Assembly (NCBI GenBank): GCA_031763025.1
Contig: JASSKH010000006.1
Coordinates: forward strand, 10,041,691-10,105,690
Reading direction: 5' to 3'
DNA length: 64,000 nucleotides
Source: Macrocystis pyrifera
Taxonomy: Eukaryota > Sar > Phaeophyceae > Laminariales > Laminariaceae
In this document: piece by piece, positions 55,211 through 64,000 of the stretch
Numbering within the stretch: the stretch's first letter is position 1
Layout of the letters: every line of letters begins with the position of its first letter
Notes under the pieces: model-generated
Databases searched by the model: none
Told to the model about the DNA's origin: nothing
What the model saw: only the letters and a program-made list of their open reading frames with translations
Made by a program: the position numbers and the translations under genes

Positions 55211-56099
55211 AACACACACACACGCTGTCGGATGGCATACATGACACTAAATAGTGTACATATAGTATTGGTGAACATGATAGACGAGTAGTGATTGATG
55301 CTCGTAAATATGTATCAGATATGCATGCTGTAGCAATATATATACATGTGTATATATGCGTATGTACCTCATAATCATTGAAATAGCGTAATTATATAGA
55401 CCTGGTAAAAAAAGACGCGTTGGATTACGCATATATGGATAATCACATGGTTATTAATACTGAAGTGGGCCAGAACAGAATCAATAACAACGAATTGTCG
55501 CGGGGGGGGTGTCCCAGCCTCCAGCTGTACGAGATGTTCACGAGAATCCTCACCACCTTCGGCCCCACCGCCCACTCAGCTCTCATTTCGACCTTGCGCT
55601 TTTTCACTGCAGCAGTACTACGGTAAATCTAGACAGTACAGTACTGCTGCAACAGTAGTGATAGTAGGAGCACACCACACGTAAACTAAATAGTATGCTG
55701 TGTTACAGTACACGATGGCAGTTAAGATTATCTTACCTTGGCCTAAGGGCTCGCGGCTTAGTATGACCTCAACGTTGAGCACGAAACAGGCTCTTGAATA
55801 ATTTTTCTATACCCTGCTAGGATTTAGATGGGCGTCCTTGCTGAGCACAAAATTTGATGTTTACGAGTAGCCAGGAGTAGCTGTAAAGTCTTGAGTTATA
55901 GCAAAACTCAGCCGCAACATCATGAACTACCAGACTTTACCACATGTCGCGTACTATACTCATATATCACGACGTCGTACGTATCTATCATTCACTTAAA
56001 ATATCTGCAGCAACACACAAAGTTCGGTACTACAGTAGTCCGATTTGTGGTTGATGTCTGGGGGGTAAAAGGTGTGCGTGTTCTACCATTGTTGTTTTT
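55211..56099. other. No recognisable gene
   Basis: AT-rich with short TATATA runs and TAG-type trinucleotides; no motif recognised. Confidence 0.4.
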
Positions 56100-56430
56100 T
56101 TTACCTGTCGACATCAAGCACAACCAGTCAGTGTCCTTGCCGATTCTACAACCCTACAATTTAGAGATGCAAGTTACGTGGTCACCAAACGAGAATATGT
56201 TGGTATGCACTTCGAATATCGGGTGCTTGCCGGGTTTGACAGAGTAACCCCTTTACCGAACGGAGGAAGCAAAGGAGGAAAGTGCAGTAAGCAGTCTGCA
56301 GAGTAGACAGTGCAATGATGTGCCTTCGTACTTAATACGACAGGCACGAATACGACCGAAAGAGAAAACACTCGAAAGAAACAAAAGAAAAAATAAACGA
56401 AAGAAAAAAACAAGCGTCGTTCTCCCCAGT
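56100..56430 (+). repeat. Family R fragment, direct
   Basis: It contains CCTGTCGACATCAAGCACAA, AGTGTCCTTGCCGATTCT, GTGGTCACCAAA, ATACGACAGGCACGA and a purine-rich stretch (56380-56410), in the order seen at 58510-58770. Confidence 0.6.
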
Positions 56431-57265
56431 AGGAAATATGGGAAACAGCGATCTTACTCTGTATATACATGGTATCGGTATATACAGAGTGAGACCACTA
56501 GTAAGAACGGCAAGGAAAATACAGGCAAACCGAAGCACAACGGCGGGTTCGATGCTGAAGCAGTCGCGTGACGTGGTCGACGGGTGCAAGAACCCATCCA
56601 TGGTGCATGCAGAGTTCTGGTCCTTGTGTACGCTACGTGGCGAGGACGACTGGGCAGAGCTCCACGAGCCTTTGGGTGGCATCACGCTCTCGCACGACTC
56701 TTCGGTGGAGCTGGCCCACTGAAAGGAAGAGTGGTACAGTTAGTGCGTACATTACGACCTGGTTCAAGCTGCGCGCGAGTGCCGACGTATAAGGTTCAAG
56801 TACTACTATAAATAGTTACAGCCCTGATTCTGTCCCCCACGAAGGTTGCCGATGATATCTGCTCAAATGTCACATACCAGTACCATACACACACCTACCT
56901 GGTGCTTGTCGTCATACTGACAACCCCCCTCAACGAAAAGGTCGGCGTCCGATTTCGAAGTTGACAATGATAATACTACTGGTGCTTCTGCACTGCATGA
57001 TATGGTCATAAACCTTAACTCTTTTACGACTGCAGTCTCGTTTTGGGGAAAAATACTTCTAAATTCGAGTGTTTTGGTGCCCCTAATTCGACTGAAGTCC
57101 TAATAGGGATTCAAAATATAAGTAATAAGACAGTAACAAGGCATCGACTAGCGGGGCAACTCGTGCCGCGGGTGCGGTTGGGTGGTGTTTCCGTCGACCC
57201 TGATGTGAGGTGTAGGAGCAGGAGATAGAAACAACATGGATATATGTATATATACCAGGTATACG
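56431..57265. other. No recognisable gene
   Basis: Short frames (for example 56438-56722) without known motifs. A near-palindrome lies at 56455-56490 (CTCTGTATATACATGG / GGTATATACAGAG). Confidence 0.4.
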
Positions 57266-58415
57266 ATATTGTTGGCCCTGTGTTCCCAGCGTTCCTCAGC
57301 GTTTCTTAGACGTATTTGTTTTCGTTGTTCGTGCTAGCGCGAGATGAGGTTCACCTCACGGGACGAAACTGCCTCATCTTGATCCCCGATCCCGACTGTG
57401 TCGGGGGCGGCCTCGGGCGTGCTTGCGGCGTGCCCTGGCTGCCGGCTGGCCGGGTGTGAATACGTCAGCTGTGAGCTCGACCAGTGGAGTGGTCGATACT
57501 TGATTTATGACAGACAATCTCGTGGCCAAAGAATTTTGTTGTCGGTCTACCTTTGCCCCGTCAGGGCTACTCTTGGCCCGTCAAACGGTTCCAAAATAAT
57601 GTAGTTTTTACCATTAGGATGTCCTTGACAGCTGTGGCCGGGTGTGCTGTGCTCGTTTCTTGCAGAAGATTTTATATAAAAACATCAGCCGTGAGTTGGA
57701 CGAGTTGAGTGGTCGATACTTGATTTATCACAGTCTCGTGGCCAAAGATTTTGATTGACGGCCTACCTTTGCCCCGTCAGGTCTACCTTTGACCCGTCAA
57801 ACGCTCTCCTGAAATATTATGGTATTTGAGCATTGTGGGATGTCCTTGACGGCAGCCTGACAGGGGAAAATGTGCCGTCAACCGACATCTCTGCTCGCTC
57901 GTGACGGTAAAAATGTTCTGTTTTCGGTGCCAGAACCCAGATTGAACCTCTTCTCCTTCGGCGAACGGGATAGGCCGAACCCTCCGCGGCTTTCGACAAC
58001 TCATGGCAGCGAGAGTGTGTGGAATATGAGCTGGGGTGGCCGGCCTCATGCTCCGCCGTTCTTTGTGCGTTGAGAGTTGGGTGTTCCAGAAACGAGTGTC
58101 GAAATTCCGATTCGGGCTATTTTAAGAGTGCAAGCACGAGTTTGGCGCCAAAATGTTGAGATTCGTAGGCTAGCATACGGTCGGGAAACGAGCGTCACGA
58201 GCCTCTTCGGCTGCTGTGTACGCCGGGCAATCAGACTCCGTGAGGCAGAGAAGACGGGGTTTTTGGTTTCGACCGAATCGGATGAGTGTACGTCGGCGGA
58301 GGAGCGGTACAGTAGTGGAGGTACAAACGGTGTCTGCGATATTTTTCGTTTGTTCACACGCAGCAGGCAGCAGCGATGGCATGATTGCCATCAATGGGAA
58401 TGATTATATATAGTC

Positions 58416-58439
58416 ATTACAACTGTTGTTGTTGTTGTT

Positions 58440-58471
<32 letters not shown>

Positions 58472-59510
58472 GCTGTTGTTGTTGTTGTTTCCTTCATATT
58501 GAACCGTTCTTTCTACCCGTCGACATCCAGCACAACCAGTGTCCGTGCCGATTCTTCAATCCTAGAGAGATACAAGTTTTGTGGTCACAAAGCTACGCCA
58601 CAAAGATACTACGTTGTCACGTATGCAATGCAATGCCATGTCATCATACTGCGTACGACAGGCACGACATACCCATTCCATGACCTAGAGAAACAAAAAC
58701 GAAACAAAGAGAAAAAACAAAACAAAACAAAGGCAATTCGAAAGAGAAAAGAAACAAAAAAAAGAAACAAAAATATACCTGGTATATGTATATACTTCAG
58801 TATAGCAACAAACCATCGTACCCCCCCGCAGGGGATCTGGCAGACTCTTGAAAAGAAGGAGCTAGAAAAAAAAAACAAACAAGAAAAAAAAAAAAAAAGG
58901 AAAAAGAAGAAAACACCACTAGTCAACAGAGTAAGACTACGAACCAAGGGAAAAAATAACTGGCAAACCAAACAAAGCACAAGGCATGCTCCAGGTGGCG
59001 GCAGCAGTTTATGATACGAGTAGCACAGCCAGGGTCTCCCTGCTGGCCCGCCTGGTACCTTGCTACCCTGTCTGCCACCATCGTCCAGCGTTCGTCAACT
59101 ATGCCCGGCCCCTCGGCGTCAGACAGTACGAAACAAGCAAAGCAGGCTCGTCATCCACCCACGCCACACGATACCTTCAGTAAGGCTTATCAATCGGAGA
59201 AAGGAAGAGAAATGAAAATCACACAGGGTCACCGCAAAGAAATAAAATGAAATAAAAATAAACAAAAACAACAGGAAGACAAAGGAAGACCACGTTCGAA
59301 CCAGCTGCACCAGTTGGTGGTACGAGTAGTATAGGCATGTTCTACTTCTTAGTCTGCCCGGTACCTGGCTACCCTATCTGCCATCTCCTTCCTACTTTCG
59401 TCCACTGCAGTTTCCCTTCTACTCCTCTTCCCCCCCCTCTCCGCATTCCCTTGGTCGGGTTTTCTGCTATTCCTCTTGTTGCCCCTCCTCCCCCCATTCC
59501 CTTGGACTTA
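58416..59510 (+). mobile_element. Family R element, longest copy (~1.1 kb)
   Basis: A (TTG)n tract (58424-58490), GAACCGTTCTTTCTACCCGT, TCCGTGCCGATTCTTC, TTTGTGGTCACAAAGC, TACGACAGGCACGACATAC, a purine-rich stretch (58680-58920), the CCTGGTACCTTGCTACC block and a C/T-rich end. It is absent from the paralogous site near 42.3 kb, so it behaves as an insertion. No coding capacity, inverted ends or target duplication were recognised. Confidence 0.6.
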
Positions 59511-59867
59511 GGCACCAGCAATGGCAATGACCAGTACTTGTCATTGCCATTGGGCACCGGTACGTAGTATCATATGAGGTGTGGAGTTATCGGTTGTATT
59601 GTGAAGCGTTTTTCTTTTTACCGTGTCACCGCCAAGCAAAAATTGAAGTCATGAACATGTACCGGTTACGACGAGGTACGACGACGACGTCGTGCTGTCG
59701 TGCTTCTTCCTCCTCGTGCGCCACCGGGCTCTCCTGCGCCGACTGTTGTGCCAGGGGCAGCCGCGGGCGTGCATGACGTGCTGCTGCTGCTGCTGCTGCT
59801 GCCGTTGTTCATCCGCTGCCCTGGTACTACTGATATGTATGTCCTGCTGCTGTTCTGTTCTGCTGCT

Positions 59868-59973
59868 ATTACGGGCGTCCATAGTTAATAGGACCTACGG
59901 TACACACAAAAACCTATATATTTACCGATTTACTAGCAATATTTGGTCCTATTTACTATGGACCCCCCCTAAT
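59868..59973. mobile_element. MITE copy 3 (106 bp)
   Basis: It starts ATTACGGGCGTCCATAGTTA and ends CTATGGACCCCCCCTAAT. The internal sequence (GGTACACACAAAAACCTATA) closely matches the MITE at 42990. It lies within segmental duplication copy B at a place where copy A has no MITE. Confidence 0.8.
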
Positions 59974-60448
59974 GGGGCTGCTGCTTTGTCTGCGATATGT
60001 GTTTGCTGCTGACCCCCTTGTAAGCATATATATTGTGCAAGTAAACACCCCTCGGTGATGTATCTCCGCATCTTAAAGCTGAAAGACGGATCCATCTGCC
60101 TCGGAAGCTGTGCGAGTATCGTCTCGCAATTGATATTCATACTGCGTCTCGGCGGAGGTGTCGTGCCAGCGCAATTGTCGTATGCTATGTACCTGTACGC
60201 TAGTATGCTGCTGCTGAACTTGCTGCACCAACGTATTCGCCGGCGCTTCGTACCGTCGATAAACTTGATCAACTGCTTCTCAACTTAATGTTTAGTATCT
60301 ATCTGTCCGTTGTTGGGCCGGATGGCGGATGGCAATGCTTGTTTTTTTCGTGTTTGCAGTGTTTTCCTTCTATTCACTCAAAATATGTTTTTTTTAGTAC
60401 ACCCCTTGGCAGTACGGTAGCACTAACAGCTTCGAGTTGGACGCCGGT

Positions 60449-60591
60449 ACGCCCTTAGCCAATACGGGCACGCGCGGAGCCGCAGGCGGGCGCCACCTCG
60501 CGGCGGCGATGCCTCCCTTGTTAGCCAATACGGACATGCGCGGAGCCGCAGGCGGGGGTCGCCTCGCGGCGGCGATGCCCCCCTTGTATAC
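60449..60591. repeat. ~69-bp GC-rich tandem duplication
   Basis: TTAGCCAATACGG, GCGCGGAGCCGCAGGCGGG and CTCGCGGCGGCGATGCC occur twice in succession. Non-coding on either strand as far as can be seen. Confidence 0.85.
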
Positions 60592-62048
60592 ACTACAATA
60601 AAACTACTGTAGATTGGGAGGCAAGGCGCCTCCCATCGCCGTACTGTGGGGCCCATAGAAGCCATCAACTTTTAAATTTGCATCCCATCCGGAGAGACAT
60701 GACTCTCTTCGCGATCTCCGTAGATGAGTTGCAGCTACATGAATCACGCCAATCAGCCAATCAACTACGTAATATATTGGCGCGACTGTGAGCAAAGACT
60801 ATGTTCTACAACCTCCCTAGTCGCAGCATACTGTCATTGTAATAGTGTCTATGCGGTACCACAATGATCTAACACATAAAATCCTAATGATACTGACACT
60901 ACAAGTAGTAGTGCTATCACTCCAAATACAGAAATTTCAAAACCCAGCAAGGAATCAAACAGTTGCTTACCTGTGCTCTGAAAACGCCAAACTCATCGAA
61001 AATCCAAAAACTGAAATTGAACGCAAACTGCTAAACCTTACTGGCGTAGACTTCAACGCCGTTGTTTGGCCATCTAAAAAGTAATACTCGTACTTCCTAC
61101 GGTATACGGAAAAGGGGCACGATTGATGTGTGATGGGTAGGAGAGGTGGTTTCGATGTTTTGCGCGTGTCGTTTGGAGTGTTGGTTTATTCAGCTCCAGC
61201 ATGGTAAGCGTCAGAAACGAGGCATAAGTGAACGTCGAGAGAGTTGTGTTTATGATGTCTGTCACGATACTGCCTCGAATGAGGCTGAAAGCCCGGTAAT
61301 TACCTGGGTTCAAGCATTGGGATCGTATTTGTAGTACTTGGGAGGCGTATCGTAGATGGAAAACCAGGGGTTTTCCCGAGCTCGGCCCTCAGTCTCTGCG
61401 TGTACGAAAAGGAATAAAAGCTGTTCTTCTTCTATCTTTACGCAAACAACACACGTGAGCACCAATGAGTACCGACTTAATAGGCAAACCTGTTCAGGGA
61501 TACAAAGTTTCCAGACCTTGACCTTCACAAGTGCACGTCGACAGCACTGTATGCACACGTCGTAGTCCTAACTAACCCTGTTGAGGTCATAAACAAGCGT
61601 GTGTGGAAAGAACGCGCTACAGCAAACCTGGTATCATGGTGTGCACTTGCCAAAGATCTCCGTGAGTTGTAGTCCCTCTACTTTCCTATGAAATAACACG
61701 AGATGCTAATCGTGACAGTTTTGTCGCTTTGTTTTCAGAGGTTTACCTGCTTTTTCAGCAAGAAATTATTTTGGTTCAGACATATGTGTGTATTTACGAG
61801 TATTTTACTTTCGGCTCTGAACGAAATGGGTATGTACGTACAAGGGATGTTCATATTGAATTCTCGTGTTATTACTGAGGCAAGGGTCGTGTTATTGTTG
61901 TTTACGAGGTACTTGGTACGTCGAGATGGATATGCAAAAGGGTTTTTCTGTATGATGACAGGTCATTGTGAAAGTGTACGTATTGGTACAGCAGTACAGC
62001 TGCATCATGGTTATAATGAGGCGCGCGAAGCGCGCTAAAAGCGGGCGA
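60592..62048. other. No recognisable gene
   Basis: Short frames only. One minus-strand frame (61313-61074) begins with an RT-like NPGNYRAFSL but does not continue as one. Confidence 0.4.
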
Positions 62049-62087
62049 GCCTTTTTTTTCTTGGAATTTTCCAAGAAAAAAAAAGCC
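62049..62087. repeat. Perfect-armed inverted repeat (about 17-bp arms)
   Basis: CTTTTTTTTCTTGGAA is followed after TT by TTCCAAGAAAAAAAAAG. Preceded by GCGCGCGAAGCGCGC. It can form a stable hairpin; no function is assigned. Confidence 0.85.
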
Positions 62088-62621
62088 TCTTCATAGCGGC
62101 TCGGATACGAGCGTGGGGTGCCTTGTTTTGAGTTTCTCTGTATGTGTGTGTGTGTGTGTGTGGTGAGGCGTGTATGTGTGTGTGATTCAACATTTTTTTG
62201 GGCAACGTTTGACCACCGCCCTCGACGCACACCGCACCAATTCCAGTCCCGGCGGGCTCTGTGGACGCGCACACACAAAACAGACCTCCTGGTGCTGGTG
62301 CGGTGGTAAATCGTTCACAGCAGCTCGAGCTAGGTGTGGCAACGTGTGTAGGCACATGTTGGTGCTGGGCCATGTTGAAAAAACACAGAACCAGCAACAC
62401 ATTATATTTTGAAACCCAGCTAGCTCTACGAGTACTCGTAGGTTGGCAGACTGTGCCTGTCCACAGCAACGAGCGTTCGGGCCATGTCCCCGAGACATGC
62501 TGCAGGCCCACCCTCCTGCTGATGAGGGGCCTGAGAAGCAGGAGAGTATCTGCTGTATAATAGTTGTTGTACAGCAGTAGTAGTAGTGGTGGCACTGCTA
62601 GAAGAAGCTCTGCTGGACACA
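62088..62621. other. No recognisable gene
   Basis: A (TG)n tract at 62143-62162 and motif-free frames on both strands. Confidence 0.4.
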
Positions 62622-63640
62622 CGTCAGATTGTAGATTTTTCGTCTTCAAATGATGAGTTCGAGACCAGGAAACACATGTACGAAGGGTTCACACACAAGC
62701 CGAGCGTACAGCGATGCTGACCTGGCCTCGTGTGTCGTACTGCTGCTGCTGTTTTGCTGCTGGAGAAGCTCTGCTGTAGATGTCGTACATCATCTGTAGT
62801 AGCGGTGGCACCTGCTACCTGCTACGAGAAGTTCTCTCTTGGACAGAGCACGTCGAGTGCAGATTTTTCGTCTTGATATTATTATGCGCTCTGCTGGACA
62901 CACGTCAGATTGTACATTTTTCGTCTTCAAATTATGAGTTCGGGACCAGGACACACATGTACAAATAAGGGTTCACACACAAGCCGAGCGTACAGCGACG
63001 CTGACCTGGCCTCGTGTGTCCTACTGCTGCTGCTGTTTTGCTGCTGGAGAAGCTCTGCTGTAGATGTCGTACATCATCAGTAGTAGCGGTGGCACCTGCT
63101 ACCTGCTACGAGAAGTTCTCTCTTGGACAGAGCACGTCGAGTGCAGATTTTTCGTCTTGAAATTATTATGCCGAATTTCGAGTTCAAAACCAACACAGGA
63201 CAAAATCGACTACGTGTACAAAGGGTTCAAGGGGTGAGATTGACAAGCCGAGCGTACAGCGACGCTGACCCTGGCGTCGTGTGTCCTACTGCTACTGCTG
63301 CTGCTGTTTTGTTGCTGGAGAAACACTTCTGCTGCTGTAGATGTGTACAAAGGGTTCAAGGGTTAGATTGACGAGCCGAGCCGCCGAGCGTACATCGACG
63401 CTGACCCTGGCCTCGTGCGTCCCACTGCTACTGCTGCTGCTGCTGCTTTTGTTGCTGGAGAAACACAGCTGCTGTATGTAGATGTCGTACATCAGTACAA
63501 GCAAGTAGTGGTGGCACCTGCTACGAGAAAGAAGCGTCTTCTGTTGGACAAATATTTTCAGATGCAGATTTTTCGTGTTCAAATTAATTATGCCGAATTT
63601 CAACCAGAAAACACTTGCTGTTGGAAAAACGCAAAAAGAA
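62622..63640. repeat. ~282-bp tandem array (about three units) rich in CTG
   Basis: GATTTTTCGTCTTCAAAT, GGGTTCACACACAAGCCGAG, CGTACAGCGACGCTGACC, CTACTGCTGCTGCTGTTTTG, GAGAAGCTCTGCTGTAGATG and CACCTGCTACCTGCTACGAG recur. TGTCGTACATCATC lies at 62781 and 63065 (284 bp apart), and a third, diverged unit follows to 63640. Non-coding. Confidence 0.8.
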
Positions 63641-64000
63641 AAAATATATATCAGGTGTGTGTCTATTTGTCGTCTTGTTCTTTCCACCCGTCGACAGCCA
63701 GTTCCGTGGTCACACAGCAGTAGTACATATTTTCGTCTTCAAATTACTATGCCGGATTTCGAGGTGGAAATACCAGGATACACACGACAAAATCCAGTAC
63801 CTGGTATTTGTTACAGGTGTGTCCGTACTGCTGTGCTGTCTGTGTGTTTCAAGAGCCGGATATGATGCCAAGAATATTTACGGTTATGAGATTCACCAAC
63901 GACGGCGTATAGGTAGTAGGTACAGCAGCAGCAGCAGTAGATGTTCGTTCGTGTTGGTTCAGCACAAATCAAATAAATGTTGTGCATGATGCATCGCAGA
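63641..64000. repeat. Family R start fragment and CAG tract
   Basis: TCTTTCCACCCGTCGACAGC and CGTGGTCACACAGCAG (63678-63720) match the start of family R. A short CAG run lies at 63922-63936. No gene seen. Confidence 0.5.

Larger units (their letters stand above)
57266..60290 (+). repeat. Segmental duplication, copy B, interrupted by a family R insertion
   Basis: It matches 41158-42985 on both sides of an interruption. Left part 57266-58415; right part from about 59511 (GGCACCAGCAATGGCAATGA) to 60290. The insert at 58416-59510 begins with a (GTT)n tract and ends with a C/T-rich block, defining the extent of a family R element by comparison with the empty site near 42298-42330. Confidence 0.75.

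Noticed and set aside
61074..61313. LINE RT fragment (NPGNYRAFSL)
   Set aside because: Only the first residues resemble an RT; the rest does not continue the motif order.

Overview
The window is gene-poor, repeat-dense eukaryotic nuclear DNA. There are no bacterial-style gene clusters, rRNA genes, complete tRNA genes or CRISPR arrays. It holds long tandem satellites, many microsatellites (CAG/CTG, CTA/TAG, GTT), candidate spliceosomal junctions (GTATGT or GTGAGT donors, pyrimidine-rich acceptors) and decayed retroelements of four classes. A brown alga or similar stramenopile would fit this mix, but that is inference; no gene in the window fixes the species.

Layout. 1.0-4.3 kb: a decayed DIRS/Ngaro-like tyrosine-recombinase retroelement on the minus strand. 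4.3-7.0 kb: a degenerate ~96-bp satellite. 7.9-9.2 kb: the RT end of a LINE (minus). 10.1 kb: a short exon-like fragment with an IQ motif. 13.7 kb: a 43-bp minisatellite. 13.95-17.9 kb: a ~155-bp satellite with higher-order (trimer, then dimer) structure, interrupted by a 4.6-kb element (17.9-22.55 kb) and resuming to 23.1 kb, followed by a two-unit variant. 23.7-27.7 kb: a second tyrosine-recombinase element on the plus strand, with a CCCH-finger ORF1, a recombinase remnant and a B1-A2-B2 direct-repeat end. 29.0-33.1 and 38.1-40.9 kb: two more copies of the 4.6-kb element. 33.7-34.65 kb: another LINE RT remnant. 35.5-36.0 kb: a possible small two-exon gene. 41.2-43.0 and 57.3-60.3 kb: a segmental duplication. 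43.47-47.88 kb: a Ty1/copia element with almost identical LTRs but no protease or integrase. 48-64 kb: tRNA-related SINE copies, a dispersed repeat family (family R), a recent triplication of a 951-bp unit, and a ~282-bp tandem array.

The most interesting object is the element present three times (about 17.9-22.5, 29.0-33.1 and 38.1-40.9 kb). On its minus strand it carries a Cys/His-rich zinc-binding-type exon ending at a good splice donor, then a long CTG-rich tandem block, then an exon encoding the C-terminal half of an OTU-like cysteine protease fold. One copy sits inside a satellite array that continues on both sides, so the unit moves as a block. Each copy has different frame lesions. 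No transposase or reverse transcriptase was seen in it, and how it moves is unknown.

No intact conserved housekeeping gene was found. Most long open frames are antisense to decayed retroelements or lie in tandem repeats, and they are not annotated as genes.
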